A stretch of 64,000 bases of DNA from Faecalibacterium prausnitzii (GTDB taxonomy: Bacteria; Bacillota; Clostridia; Oscillospirales; Ruminococcaceae), in the NCBI RefSeq assembly GCF_019967995.1, contig NZ_CP065377.1, positions 1,612,001 through 1,676,000 of the forward strand. Reading direction: 5' to 3'. Under the pieces are notes generated by a model. The model did not search any database, had not been told where the DNA came from, and saw only the letters and a program-made list of their open reading frames with translations. Numbering within the stretch: the first letter of the stretch is position 1; each line of letters starts with the position of its first letter. Of the stretch, positions 15,221 through 23,842 are shown in pieces. Both the position numbers and the translations under genes were made by a program.

Positions 15221-15249
15221 ATCTTATACAATTTCCGTACAAATGTCAA
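15221..15249 (-). promoter_or_regulatory. potA: Promoter of potABCD
   Basis: A consensus TTGACA (15244-15249) and TAAGAT (15221-15226) are 17 bases apart on the minus strand. Confidence 0.8.
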
Positions 15250-15308
15250 TCGCTCTGACACAGTTTGCCCAAACTTTACGTACCGGGCGAAAACCGGGCC
15301 GGAACATC

Positions 15309-15350
15309 AAAAAGCCCGGAGGCTCCCCTGCGGGAAACTTCCGGGCTCAA
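15309..15350 (-). terminator. Intrinsic terminator of the GldFG-type ABC operon
   Basis: AGCCCGGA and TCCGGGCT arms with an imperfect inner stem, followed by TTTTT on the minus strand, 27 bases past the DUF4340 gene. Confidence 0.85.
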
Positions 15351-15376
15351 AAAGAACTTCCAGATGAACTTTTGTT

Positions 15377-16357
15377 TCACGAAGCCGCTTTGTAACGGTC
15401 CTTTGCGGTGCAAACTGTTTGCACGGTGGCGGCATCCACCGTGTAGAGGGAAGCGTCCCCCGACACGGTCAGATAATAGCCGTCCGTGCCCTCGTAATAG
15501 GTCAGCGTCCGTTCGCCGTCCGCTGTGCGGACCGTGGCTGCAGCCAGCTGCTTCATGCCGGACGCATCGCCGTGGGGATCCTGCGCCGTGACGTAGCTGC
15601 TGAGGGCCGAAAGCAGGCTGCTGACCTGCGTTTCGTCCAGCTCCGCATCCGGTGCATCCGCCAGCCGCCAAACGGTGGTGTACGCCTTGCTGTCGCTGTC
15701 GCTTTCGGAGTCGGCCGAACGGGCGGACTCTGCGGCTTCCGAAACCGCCGTCAGGGTGAACGGCTCATCTCCGCAGGCAAGGGTGACGGATTCGATGGCC
15801 GAACGGGTCAGCCCTGCCGGGTTGAAGGCACCGAACAGCTCAGCGCGGCTCAGAGCAAAACAGGCCGCCTTGGACGCCGCCACCATATACAGGGCATCGT
15901 CCCCGGCCTTTTTCAGGTAGATATCCCCGGTGGCGGCATTCTCTGCCCCAAAGGTGAAGGTGTTCGTCTCCCCTGCCGCTGTGACCGTGACAGTCAGGCT
16001 CTCGTCCGTGAAGCCGTAGTCCTCGCCGGGTTCTTCGGTCAGCTGGCGTTTGGCGTTCAGCGCCGACAGGGCGGTGACCATCGTGTTGCAGGCGGTGGCG
16101 TCCAGATGATAGGCCGGGTCTTCGGCCAGCGTCCAGCTGCCGTCTGCAACCGTCAGGGTGTTCGTCTCGCCGTTGTACGTGACCGCAAGTTCGGTCAGGT
16201 CGCCCGCCGCAAAGGAGGACAGCGGGATGCTGCCCTCCGCCGCAGCGCTTTCGGCCTGTACGGCCTGCGCGTTCTTCGCCGTCAGGGCTGCGAAGGCCCC
16301 GCCCGCCAGAAAGACCAGAACCAGCAGAACGATGAGGGTGCGCTGTTTCGTTTTCAT
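15377..16357 (-). CDS. DUF4340 domain protein of an ABC-2 type system
   Basis: A 326-residue protein with an N-terminal membrane helix (residues ~7-25) and a repetitive extracellular beta-rich region containing the motif SWTLAEDPAYHLD, characteristic of DUF4340. A serine/aspartate-rich linker (ADSESDSDSKAY) lies at about residue 215. DUF4340 proteins are found beside GldG-type ABC subunits in gliding bacteria and in many Firmicutes. Their molecular role is unknown. It is the last of four tightly spaced genes (ATPase, permease, GldG-like, this one). Confidence 0.75.
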   Translation of the reverse strand: MKTKQRTLIVLLVLVFLAGGAFAALTAKNAQAVQAESAAAEGSIPLSSFAAGDLTELAVTYNGETNTLTVADGSWTLAEDPAYHLDATACNTMVTALSALNAKRQLTEEPGEDYGFTDESLTVTVTAAGETNTFTFGAENAATGDIYLKKAGDDALYMVAASKAACFALSRAELFGAFNPAGLTRSAIESVTLACGDEPFTLTAVSEAAESARSADSESDSDSKAYTTVWRLADAPDAELDETQVSSLLSALSSYVTAQDPHGDASGMKQLAAATVRTADGERTLTYYEGTDGYYLTVSGDASLYTVDAATVQTVCTAKDRYKAAS

Positions 16358-16364
16358 GCGGGCC

Positions 16365-17810
16365 TCACTTTCTGCGCCGCAGGATGACCACGACAGCGCC
16401 CGCCGCCAGCAGCGCTGCCGGAAGGATCAGGATGAACACCAGACCCAGCACAGCCGCCTGTGCACTGGAGACGCTGATGGGGGCAGCTTCCAGCGCCTTG
16501 GAGTCGATCAGCACACTGCCGACCTGCCCCGCCAGCGAGGATGCACAGCCCTGCAGGAAAGTGCAATTGCCGGGCACGACCTGATAAGCGCTCTCGTTGT
16601 CCATGTTGCCGCAGTTGATCCAGATGACCTCCGCCTCGGTGGCTGTATTGCGGGCGTAGGCTGCCAGCGTGAAGGGGCCATCCGTGTCGCCGTCCTCTTT
16701 CTCCACCGTGGTCATCTCGTACCCGGCCGCCTTGCTGTAAGCCGCATCGGAGGTGGTGAGCAGCGCTTCTGCGGTCACATTCTCCGTCTCGGTCAGGGTG
16801 ATGCCCTGCGCCATCTGGAGCAGAACATGGCGGCTGGCATCCACGCCCTCCAGCGCCGTGGTCTCGGTGGGGCTGGTGTAGTCCGGCAGCAGATAGTAGG
16901 GGTAGCCGTTCATGAAGTGGCCGGAATCGCCCTCGACCACCAGCCCCTCGGCGCGGGTCAGGCCGAATTCGGCCATCACAGCGTCCAGATTGGGCGTATT
17001 ATAATAAGTATCGGTCGTGAGCAGAACGTTGCCGCCTGCACTCAGGTAGCTGCGCAGAAGGCTCATCTCATCCACCAGAGCGCCCGCCGAGGCAAAGTCC
17101 TGTGCAGGGACATTGATGATGAGCAGGTCGCAGTCCTCCGGGACGCTGCCGCTGGAAAGCAGGTCCAGCGCCGTGAGGGAGAGGTTCTGATTTTCCAGTG
17201 CATCGGTTAGCGTGTCGGTCAGGGTCTGCTCCCCGTGGTTGGTGGTGTAGTAGGCGTGTTTCTGTTCCCCACTGGTCAGGCGGTAGATGGCCGAGGTGAT
17301 CTTACTCTCGCCGGAGAACGTCACACGATAGCTGCCGGTAGTGTAGTAGTCGGAATAGTCATAATCGTAGAGGTCGGAGGCATCCAGCACCACGCTCTGC
17401 TCCCCGGAGACCAGGATCAGACTTCCAGACGCAGCATCCTGTGCGCCGTACTGGGCTGCAAAGGTCGGGTAGATGGCCGGGTCCTTGATTTCCCAGGCAA
17501 TATGGCTGCTCTCGGATGCGTATTTGTCCAGGAGCTTGGAGATGATCTGGTCCTCATTGCCGGTCTCGCAGAGGTAGTAGATGGTCACATCCTGCGTCAG
17601 GCCCTGCGCCACCTGCGCGGAACTGTCGCTGAGGGTATACAGCCCGGCCTCCGAGAGGTCGAACGTGGTGTATTTGGTCGGGAGGGTCCGCACCAGCAGG
17701 TTCACCAGCACGGCCAGAACCAGGACGGCCGCCGTGATGGCAGCGGAATAGAGGCCGCTGCGGAACACCCGCCCATTCAGGGCCGCCTTATCTTTGGGGA
17801 AGAACTTCAT
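16365..17810 (-). CDS. GldG-like extracytoplasmic subunit of an ABC-2 system
   Basis: A 481-residue protein with one N-terminal helix (about 18-40), a large outside domain of the GldG/ABC-type uncharacterised (IFT52-like) fold, and a C-terminal helix (about 452-476) ending in RRRK. Motifs FDLSEAGLYTLSDSS and YYTTNHGEQ match this family. It lies seven bases before the DUF4340 gene and 15 after the permease. The substrate of these systems is not known outside gliding bacteria; a cell-envelope function is likely. Confidence 0.75.
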   Translation of the reverse strand: MKFFPKDKAALNGRVFRSGLYSAAITAAVLVLAVLVNLLVRTLPTKYTTFDLSEAGLYTLSDSSAQVAQGLTQDVTIYYLCETGNEDQIISKLLDKYASESSHIAWEIKDPAIYPTFAAQYGAQDAASGSLILVSGEQSVVLDASDLYDYDYSDYYTTGSYRVTFSGESKITSAIYRLTSGEQKHAYYTTNHGEQTLTDTLTDALENQNLSLTALDLLSSGSVPEDCDLLIINVPAQDFASAGALVDEMSLLRSYLSAGGNVLLTTDTYYNTPNLDAVMAEFGLTRAEGLVVEGDSGHFMNGYPYYLLPDYTSPTETTALEGVDASRHVLLQMAQGITLTETENVTAEALLTTSDAAYSKAAGYEMTTVEKEDGDTDGPFTLAAYARNTATEAEVIWINCGNMDNESAYQVVPGNCTFLQGCASSLAGQVGSVLIDSKALEAAPISVSSAQAAVLGLVFILILPAALLAAGAVVVILRRRK

Positions 17811-17825
17811 CGCTGCGCACCTCCT

Positions 17826-18698
17826 TTAATTCCAGCGGCGCTTTTCAATGCCCTGCGCCGTGAGGAACAGGAACACCGCCGTCACGGTCAGGTAATAGAC
17901 CAGCGTCGGGATGGAAAAGCTGTTGTTGACAAAATCTTCAAAGGGCGTGAAGAGGCACAGGGCGCTCAGCACCGCACTGAACGCCTCGGTCAGCCAGGCG
18001 CTCTTCACGAGGAAAAGGCCCGTCAGCCCCAGGCAGCACACTGCAAAGGCCAGACACCCCAGAACAAAGCTCCGGGTGCGCAGCCCGGCAAGGAGCGATG
18101 CTGCGCCTGCAATGCCCACAAAGACGACCAGCGCCACCGCGCTGCCCGCATTGAACAGGCTGCGCAGGCTGGGCATCATATAGGCCAGCAGCAGCACCGA
18201 GAAGCCCGCCACCGCTGCAATGATGGGGTTTTCGGTCAGGCCGGAGAGAAACTCGCCGATGGCAATGGCCGCACAGCCCAGCAGAAAATAACACAGCAGA
18301 CCCGCGAAGTTTGCGGCCAGTGCAGTGACTGTGCCGCCCAGTGCCCAGAGGATGAGGATCATCACGGCATCCGCAAGGCACGGCAGCGCAAACACAGCGC
18401 ACATCGCGAAAAACTTGCCCAGCACCACGCCCCAGACGGAGACCGGGCTGGTCAGAAGCAGCTGGTCGGTGCGGCTGCGGCGCTCTTCGGCCAGCGACCG
18501 CATGGTCAGGACCGGAATGTAGAGCAGCAGCATGAAGATCGTGCGGTAAAGCGTATAGTAGCTGAAATCCGTCAGGCCGTAGCCGAGGTTCAGCGCCAGG
18601 AAATAGATGCCCGACGACGCCAGCAGAAAGGCGGTGAGCAGATAGCCGAGCATCCCGTGGAAATAGCTGCGGAGTTCCCGCTTGAAAATGGCGTTCAT
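17826..18698 (-). CDS. ABC-2 type permease (GldF-like)
   Basis: A 290-residue membrane protein with about six to seven helices, beginning with the FKRELRSYFHGMLGY motif of ABC-2 permeases. Its start codon overlaps the ATPase stop in ATGA, showing translational coupling. It is the membrane channel partner of the ATPase and of the GldG-like protein. Confidence 0.82.
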   Translation of the reverse strand: MNAIFKRELRSYFHGMLGYLLTAFLLASSGIYFLALNLGYGLTDFSYYTLYRTIFMLLLYIPVLTMRSLAEERRSRTDQLLLTSPVSVWGVVLGKFFAMCAVFALPCLADAVMILILWALGGTVTALAANFAGLLCYFLLGCAAIAIGEFLSGLTENPIIAAVAGFSVLLLAYMMPSLRSLFNAGSAVALVVFVGIAGAASLLAGLRTRSFVLGCLAFAVCCLGLTGLFLVKSAWLTEAFSAVLSALCLFTPFEDFVNNSFSIPTLVYYLTVTAVFLFLTAQGIEKRRWN

Positions 18699-19435
18699 TC
18701 GTCTTTCCTCCCTGTGTTCTCCTCGGTCTCGCCGCCGGTCAATTCCAGGAAGACTTCTTCCAGACTCCTGCCGTCCGCCGTCAGCTCCTGCAGACTGCCC
18801 GATGCCGCCAGCCTGCCTTTGGACAGGATCAGCACCTGCTGGCAGACCGCCTGCACCTCGCTTAGAATATGGCTGGATAGGATGACCGTGTGGGCCTGCC
18901 CCAGCTCCCGGATGAGTTTGCGGATCTCGATGACCTGCGCCGGGTCCAGGCCGACGGTAGGCTCATCGAGGATGATGAGCTTCGGGCTGCCCAGCAGCGC
19001 CTGCGCGATGCCCACCCGCTGCCGGTAGCCCTTGGAGAGGCTGCGGATGAGCCGGGGCAGGACCTTTTCCAGCCCGGTGCGGCGGGCTGCGCTGCGCACC
19101 TGCTCTTTTCGTTCGGCCTTCTTGACGCCCTTGAGCTCGGCCGCAAAGTCCAGATATTCCTGCACTGTCATCTCCGGGTAAAGGGGCGGCTGCTCCGGCA
19201 GATAGCCGACGCACTTCTTTGCCGCATCGGCCTCCTCCGGCAGCGGGTGCCCCGCCACCGTGACCTGCCCGCTGGTAGCGGACAGATACCCGGTCAGGAT
19301 GTTCATAATGGTGGACTTGCCCGCACCGTTCGGCCCCAGCAGGCCGCAGATGCCGCCGTCTGCCACTGCAAAGGAAACATTTTCTACCGCCAGACGTTGC
19401 CCGTATTTTTTGGTAAGATGAGAAACTTCGATCAC
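18695..19435 (-). CDS. ABC transporter ATPase (GldA-like)
   Basis: A 246-residue ATPase starting at a GTG (19435) with GAGAGGAG nine bases upstream. A longer reading to 19804 runs through the rpmE region and is not credible. Walker A GPNGAGKS lies at residues 34-41, the signature is LSKGYRQRVGIAQ, Walker B is LIILDEP, and D-loop and H-loop (ILSSHILSE) are present. It heads the four-gene GldA/F/G-DUF4340 operon. Confidence 0.87.
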   Translation of the reverse strand: MIEVSHLTKKYGQRLAVENVSFAVADGGICGLLGPNGAGKSTIMNILTGYLSATSGQVTVAGHPLPEEADAAKKCVGYLPEQPPLYPEMTVQEYLDFAAELKGVKKAERKEQVRSAARRTGLEKVLPRLIRSLSKGYRQRVGIAQALLGSPKLIILDEPTVGLDPAQVIEIRKLIRELGQAHTVILSSHILSEVQAVCQQVLILSKGRLAASGSLQELTADGRSLEEVFLELTGGETEENTGRKDE

Positions 19436-19578
19436 AAATAACGCTCCTCTCAAAGGCCGCGCAGAACGCGATGGATTTCGTTGCTGGTTTATTTTAGTCT
19501 GCAAATGTGATGAAAATAAGATAAAGTCGTGTAAGTTCCGAAAGGTTCCGCCGTTCGCGCTTTTCTGCCCCAACACGC

Positions 19579-19613
19579 AAAAAAGCGCCGCCTCCGCAAG
19601 GGAGACGGCGCTT
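19579..19613 (-). terminator. rpmE: Intrinsic terminator of rpmE
   Basis: AAGCGCCG-CTCC pairs with GGAG-CGGCGCTT and is followed by six T residues on the minus strand. Confidence 0.85.
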
Positions 19614-19631
19614 TGGAAAAGACCAGTAAAA

Positions 19632-19832
19632 TTACTTACGGCCGAAGCGCTTGTTGAAGCGCTCAACACGTCCGCCGGTGTCGACCAGCTTCTGCTTACC
19701 AGTGTAGAAAGGATGGCACTTGGAGCAAACTTCGACGTGGATCTCAGGCTTGGTGGAATGGGTCTTGATGACGTTGCCGCATGCGCAGGTGATGGTGCAG
19801 TCAACGTAATTCGGATGGATACCCTGCTTCAT
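19632..19832 (-). CDS. rpmE: 50S ribosomal protein bL31, zinc-binding form
   Basis: A 66-residue ribosomal protein. Cys16, Cys18, Cys36 and Cys39 (CACGN, CSKCHPF) form the zinc site of the C+ type, and the C-terminal [14 protein letters not shown] is conserved. GAGGTGAAAAAGA precedes the ATG. It is monocistronic, with its own promoter and terminator, and has a ~110-base leader that could be autoregulatory. Confidence 0.96.
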   Translation of the reverse strand: MKQGIHPNYVDCTITCACGNVIKTHSTKPEIHVEVCSKCHPFYTGKQKLVDTGGRVERFNKRFGRK

Positions 19833-19950
19833 TCTTTTTCACCTCATTTCTGGTTCTGACGTATTGGGGCCATATTATCAATGTATGTGCCCATCACAAC
19901 CTTCAATATCGGCTACCCCCACGAGCGGCCTTGGAAACGATTGCTTAAAT

Positions 19951-19978
19951 ATTATAGCACAATTTTTGAAAAATGCAA
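19951..19978 (-). promoter_or_regulatory. rpmE: Promoter of rpmE
   Basis: Minus-strand TTGCAT (19973-19978) and TATAAT (19951-19956), spaced by 16 bases. Confidence 0.7.
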
Positions 19979-20007
19979 GGGGGAATTTTTGATTTTTGGT
20001 CGTTCAA

Positions 20008-20064
20008 CAACAAAAATCTCCTGTACGCATCGGGAACTGCACCCCAAATAAATACAGGAGATTT
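20008..20064 (-). terminator. spo0A: Intrinsic terminator downstream of spo0A
   Basis: Perfect 12-base arms AAATCTCCTGTA (20014-20025) and TACAGGAGATTT (20053-20064) enclose a smaller GGG...CCC hairpin. On the minus strand they are followed by TTTTTGTTG. The hairpin lies about 140 bases past the stop. Confidence 0.75.
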
Positions 20065-20202
20065 ATTGCCTTTTGTTCAACCCATTTATCGCCATGGAGC
20101 CATCATCCCACATTTTTTATAGCGATAAACAGAAGTCAAATTTCCAGCAATTCCAATTTGTTCCTTTCTATACTTTCATATACTTCGATACCGCGAAATA
20201 TT

Positions 20203-20961
20203 TCACCCCACCCGCTGCCGCTTATCCAGCCGCATTTTATCAGCGATCATCGCAATGAACTCGCTGTTCGTAGGTTTTCCCCGCAGGTTGTGGATGGTAT
20301 AGCCGAAGTAGCTGTTGAGGGTGTCTACGTCTCCCCTGTCCCATGCAACCTCGATGGCGTGGCGGATGGCGCGCTCCACGCGGCTGGCGGTGGTGCCGTT
20401 CTTTTTGGCAATTTCCGGGTAGAGCCGCTTGGTCACAGCGTTGATGTACTCCGGCTCGTTCATGGTGAGCAGGATGGCATCCCGCAGGAACTGGTAGCCC
20501 TTGATGTGGGCAGGGACGCCGATCTGGTGCAGGATCTCCGTCACGGTCAGCTCATCGCTGTCCACGCTGGTAGGCAGGTGATGCTTTTCCTTGCCCATTG
20601 CCACCTTCACGACCCGGCTGGCGAGGACATTTTCGTCAAACGGTTTGACGAAATAGTACGCAAATCCCTCATCCAGCAATTCCTGGACCATTTCCTCGCT
20701 CTGGAACGCACCCGTCACAAAAAACGAGGTGTGCCGCTCGCCTGCGGCGTTGTACTTTTGTTTGACGGCCAGTGCATCCAGCCCCGGCATAAAAGCGTCC
20801 AGCAGCACCACCTGCGGTCGCACCGAGAGCATTTTCTGAAGCACCTTCTGTCCGTCCTTTTCGACGACCGTAACTTCCACGCCTTTTTGTTCCAACGCTT
20901 CGCGGCAGGCTTCCGTGATCTCTGCGCTGGTATCCGACATCAAAAACCGAATTTTATCCAT
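20203..20961 (-). CDS. spo0A: Stage 0 sporulation response regulator Spo0A
   Basis: A 252-residue response regulator. The receiver domain has the phospho-acceptor D55 ([10 protein letters not shown]), T83 and K106. The acidic pocket reads SD at residues 9-10 where most Spo0A proteins have two aspartates. The C-terminal effector domain ([32 protein letters not shown]) is the six-helix Spo0A DNA-binding fold that reads 0A boxes (TGTCGAA). It lies next to spoIVB in the order usual for Firmicutes. Its own promoter has an upstream 0A box. In a probably asporogenous lineage it would act as a general stationary-phase regulator; that is inference. Confidence 0.95.
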   Translation of the reverse strand: MDKIRFLMSDTSAEITEACREALEQKGVEVTVVEKDGQKVLQKMLSVRPQVVLLDAFMPGLDALAVKQKYNAAGERHTSFFVTGAFQSEEMVQELLDEGFAYYFVKPFDENVLASRVVKVAMGKEKHHLPTSVDSDELTVTEILHQIGVPAHIKGYQFLRDAILLTMNEPEYINAVTKRLYPEIAKKNGTTASRVERAIRHAIEVAWDRGDVDTLNSYFGYTIHNLRGKPTNSEFIAMIADKMRLDKRQRVG

Positions 20962-21002
20962 CGTTCATTCCTCCAAAGTGTGCAGTTCCCTTAACGCTTT
21001 TG

Positions 21003-21031
21003 ATTTTACCATATTTTTCCATTAATTTCAA
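21003..21031 (-). promoter_or_regulatory. spo0A: Promoter of spo0A
   Basis: Minus-strand TTGAAA (21026-21031) and TAAAAT (21003-21008), 17 bases apart. Confidence 0.7.
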
Positions 21032-21041
21032 CGGTTATTTT

Positions 21042-21068
21042 TGCCATATTATGGCATCCATTGTCGAA
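21042..21068 (-). promoter_or_regulatory. spo0A: 0A box and palindrome upstream of the spo0A promoter
   Basis: TGTCGAA at 21062-21068 is an exact 0A box. A 15-base palindrome, TGCCATA-T-TATGGCA (21042-21056), lies between it and the -35. Together they suggest autoregulation by Spo0A~P plus a second regulator. Confidence 0.5.
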
Positions 21069-21078
21069 TGATGCTTAT

Positions 21079-22332
21079 TCATTTTGACGATTCTGTATCC
21101 TGCGCCCTCTGCGCCGCAATTTCGGCCTGTTCCAACATGGTCTGGGCAAAAATTCCGTAGCCGCGTGTCGGGTCGTTGACCAGAACATGGGTCACTGCTC
21201 CCACCAGCCGCCCGTTCTGCACGATGGGGCTCCCGCTCATCCCCTGCACGATGCCGCCCGTCTGCGCCAGAAGCGCCGGGTCTGTCACCCGCAGGACCAT
21301 GTTCCGTTTGGGGTCTGCATCGCTGATCCGTTCGATCCGGACCTGATAAGGGCGCGGCGTCTCACCGGACACCGTAGACCAGATCTCTGCACTGCCCGTT
21401 GTGACCTCCTGCGCAAAGGCAACCTCCATGCGCTGCCCGGCGAACTGTGTGCGGGTGGTGCCGTATACGCCGTTCTCTCCATTGATGCGGATGCTCCCGA
21501 TGGCCCGGCTGCCAAGAAAGTGTCCTTTCAGTTCGCCGGGGCTTCCTGCTGTTCCTTTGCTGCAGCCGGTGATCTCGCAGGGGACGATCTCCCCTGTGCG
21601 CAGTGCAATGCTCTCGCCGGTGTCGCTGTCGCTGATGGGGTGGCCAAGCCCCGCAAAAATGCCCCGTGCATCGTCTGCGAAGGTCAGCGTCCCGACACCG
21701 GCCGAGGAGTCGCGCACCCACATCCCGGCCCGCCACTGCCCTGCCGCCGCATCCCAGACCGGCACAAGCGTCGTGCGGAGCTGCTCTCCGTTCCGGATAT
21801 ACACGACCTCCACCGCCTGCCCCTGCGCTGCTTCCAGCGCCGCTTTGACGGCGTCGTTGTCCTCCGTCACGGTCGTGCCGATGCGGATGACCCGGTCGCC
21901 CAGGCGCAGCCCGGCTTCCTTTGCCGGATTGGCCGTGCCGCCGCTGGGGCGTTCCACGTCCGAAAAGCCGACCACCAGCGCCCCCTCCGAGAACATCTTC
22001 ACCCCGAACGGCGTTCCGCAGACCGTCACCTGCATCCGCTCGGTAACGATGGTCCGGATGGTCTTGATCGGCAGCCAGCCGCCCAGCGAGAGGGTGGTCT
22101 GGTAGCTGCCCACCGCGCGGGTGCTGGCAACATTCTGGCTTCCGTGCACCCCCAGCGGCTCCACATAGGAAAAGCGGGGCAGCGCCAGAACCTCGCCCGG
22201 CGTCAGATAGACGCGGTCCGGCAGGCGGCTGTACAGCCACCCCAGCGCAGCGACCGGCAGCAGTGCCAGCCATGCTGCCGCCTGCTTTGCCCGCTTCCAG
22301 CCCTTTCGGTGCGCTCGGTCCTGCTGTTTCAC
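21079..22332 (-). CDS. spoIVB: SpoIVB family serine peptidase
   Basis: About 417 residues, starting at a GTG (22332) that has GGGGAG nine bases upstream; the ATG at 22341 directly abuts that site. An N-terminal membrane helix (~18-36) is followed by a PDZ domain (VERPSGGTANPAKEAGLRLGD) and the S55 peptidase domain with GLGHPISDSDTG (His) and GGIVQGMSGSP (Ser), both intact. In Bacillus the enzyme is secreted across the forespore membrane to trigger pro-sigma-K processing. Conservation beside spo0A in a group thought not to sporulate is notable. Confidence 0.92.
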   Translation of the reverse strand: MKQQDRAHRKGWKRAKQAAAWLALLPVAALGWLYSRLPDRVYLTPGEVLALPRFSYVEPLGVHGSQNVASTRAVGSYQTTLSLGGWLPIKTIRTIVTERMQVTVCGTPFGVKMFSEGALVVGFSDVERPSGGTANPAKEAGLRLGDRVIRIGTTVTEDNDAVKAALEAAQGQAVEVVYIRNGEQLRTTLVPVWDAAAGQWRAGMWVRDSSAGVGTLTFADDARGIFAGLGHPISDSDTGESIALRTGEIVPCEITGCSKGTAGSPGELKGHFLGSRAIGSIRINGENGVYGTTRTQFAGQRMEVAFAQEVTTGSAEIWSTVSGETPRPYQVRIERISDADPKRNMVLRVTDPALLAQTGGIVQGMSGSPIVQNGRLVGAVTHVLVNDPTRGYGIFAQTMLEQAEIAAQRAQDTESSK

Positions 22333-22406
22333 GTTCGCCATCTCCCCGGAATCTTTTTGCTAGTATGCGCCGCGCGGGATGTGATTATAAAATTGTGCCG
22401 CAGGAA

Positions 22407-22435
22407 TTGACTTTTGGGTGCAAACTTGATACACT
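22407..22435 (+). promoter_or_regulatory. Promoter of tRNA-Leu(UAG)
   Basis: TTGACT (22407-22412) and TACACT (22430-22435) with 17 bases between, directly before the tRNA. Confidence 0.75.
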
Positions 22436-22448
22436 TAATAAGCTCCGT

Positions 22449-22528
22449 GCGGAAGTGGCGGAACGGCAGACGCGCTGGTTTTAGGCACCAGTTCCATCGG
22501 AGTGAGGGTTCAAGTCCCTTCTTCCGCA
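22449..22528 (+). tRNA. tRNA-Leu (anticodon UAG)
   Basis: Acceptor arms GCGGAAG and CTTCCGC with discriminator A. The anticodon stem CTGGT/ACCAG carries a TTTAGGC loop, so the anticodon is TAG. The T-arm is GGTTCAA. CCA is not encoded. An intrinsic terminator follows. Confidence 0.93.
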
Positions 22529-22534
22529 TAAGAA

Positions 22535-22575
22535 AAGGCTCCATCGAACGGTTTCCCGTTTGGTGGAGCCTTTTT
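22535..22575 (+). terminator. Intrinsic terminator of tRNA-Leu(UAG)
   Basis: AAGGCTCCA pairs with TGGAGCCTT around AACGG/CCGTT, then TTTTT. Confidence 0.88.
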
Positions 22576-22693
22576 ACGTTTGCCTCTGTTCTTGTTTTTT
22601 ACCACTTTTCTACCACTTTTTGACGACTTTGGGAGCGTCAGAAGCCGTTAAAATCGCTGGCATTCGTTCGTATCTGCACATTCCAAAACAAGC

Positions 22694-22738
22694 AAAAACC
22701 CGCGTGAGCGCTTGATTTTCAAGCATTCATGCGGGTTT
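22694..22738 (-). terminator. Intrinsic terminator of tRNA-Leu(GAG)
   Basis: A long stem, AACCCGC and GCGGGTT at the base and CTTGAAAATCAAG at the tip, followed by TTTTTGCTTGTTTT on the minus strand. Confidence 0.85.
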
Positions 22739-22744
22739 CTCATC

Positions 22745-22828
22745 TGGTGCGAAGGAGGGGACTCGAACCCCCAAGGATAAACCACACGCACCTCAAACGT
22801 GCGCGTCTGCCAGTTCCGCCACCTTCGC
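22745..22828 (-). tRNA. tRNA-Leu (anticodon GAG)
   Basis: Acceptor arms GCGAAGG and CCTTCGC, discriminator A, and an encoded CCA. Alignment with the neighbouring tRNA-Leu(UAG) places the anticodon stem at CACGT/GCGTG with loop TTGAGGT, hence anticodon GAG. A long variable arm is present. Shifting the stem by one base would give another anticodon, but the class II shape and alignment favour Leu. Confidence 0.88.
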
Positions 22829-22890
22829 ATACTGTTTTAGTGCAATCTCCGATTCCTGAGGTCTGAAACCGTGGTGCGGACTGCTCAAGT

Positions 22891-22919
22891 ATAGTACCAT
22901 AATCTCCTGGGAAAGTCAA
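22891..22919 (-). promoter_or_regulatory. Promoter of tRNA-Leu(GAG)
   Basis: Minus-strand TTGACT (22914-22919) and TACTAT (22891-22896), 17 bases apart. Confidence 0.75.
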
Positions 22920-23002
22920 GCGTTTTTCATAGAATTTTTCGGCTCACATATCTTGTACGGAGACGCTTTTTCATAAATTCACAGCATGAGGAGGTTTTTG
23001 GT

Positions 23003-23842
23003 GTGAAGGTACAGAAAAAGTTTTTATTACAGGGCGTGATCCTTCTATTTCTGGGGCTGGGCTTAGGTTTTGGGCTTGGGAGTTTCTATGCTTCTGCGCC
23101 GGTCATCGGGTGCCGGGAAAATGACCTGACGCCCATCCCGGACGAAGGTTTCGTCTCCCCTGCCGCAAGCGAAGTGCCGGCCGGATCGGTACCGGAAACG
23201 CCGCCCACACCACCGGACAAATGGGTCTGTCTGACCTTCGACGACGGCCCCAGCAAGACGACGCCGGACGTTCTGGCCGCGCTGAACGCCGCCGGAGTCC
23301 GGGCCACCTTTTTTGTGGTGGCGACCGGGTACAACGAGAAGTATCTGCCGCTTCTCGCTGAGGCAGAAGCCGCCGGGCACCAGATCGCATTCCACTCTGC
23401 CTCGCACGAGTACAGCGACATCTACCGGAGCCCGGACGCCTACTGGCAGGACCTTGCCCTGCTGAAGGAGCGCATCGCGCCCTATGTCCATACGGAGGGC
23501 ATCCGCTATCTGCGCTTTCCGGGCGGGAGCACCAACACCGTCAGCCGACGCTATGGCGGCAAAGGCCTCATGAGCGAGTTGAAAGCGCAGGCCGCTGAAA
23601 AAGGCTTTACCTCTGTGGACTGGAACGTCTGCGCCGAGGATGCTGTGGGCGGCAAACCCAGCGCATCCACCATCTACCGCAATGTGGTGCGGGAGACCGG
23701 TGAACAGACCCAGTGCATCGTTCTGATGCACGATTCCGCCACCACCCACACCACCGCCGAAGCCCTGCCGGACATCATCCAGTGGTATCGGGATCAGGGG
23801 TTCACATTCTGCCGCGTAGAGCAAGTGCTGCCAACACCATAG
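23003..23842 (+). CDS. Polysaccharide deacetylase (NodB/PdaA type)
   Basis: A 279-residue envelope enzyme starting at a GTG with GAGGAGG ten bases upstream. Residues 8-30 form a signal anchor and 40-72 a proline-rich linker. The NodB domain has the catalytic TFDDGPSK (D80, D81), metal ligands H131 and H135 (HSASHEY), the RFPGGS motif at 171-176, DWNV, and LMHDS near 245. It removes acetyl groups from peptidoglycan or chitin-like polymers outside the cell. Its 3' end overlaps the converging MerR gene by about 40 bases. Confidence 0.88.
   Translation: MKVQKKFLLQGVILLFLGLGLGFGLGSFYASAPVIGCRENDLTPIPDEGFVSPAASEVPAGSVPETPPTPPDKWVCLTFDDGPSKTTPDVLAALNAAGVRATFFVVATGYNEKYLPLLAEAEAAGHQIAFHSASHEYSDIYRSPDAYWQDLALLKERIAPYVHTEGIRYLRFPGGSTNTVSRRYGGKGLMSELKAQAAEKGFTSVDWNVCAEDAVGGKPSASTIYRNVVRETGEQTQCIVLMHDSATTHTTAEALPDIIQWYRDQGFTFCRVEQVLPTP

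Larger units (their letters stand above)
19833..20202. other. Intergenic region between rpmE and spo0A
   Basis: It contains the rpmE leader and promoter (19951-19978) and the spo0A terminator (20014-20064). The rest is AT-rich and shows no gene. Confidence 0.5.

Noticed and set aside
18695..19804. A 369-residue reading of the GldA-like ATPase
   Set aside because: The extra N-terminal 123 residues run through the rpmE terminator and gene on the same strand; a GTG with a good ribosome site at 19435 gives the normal ATPase start.
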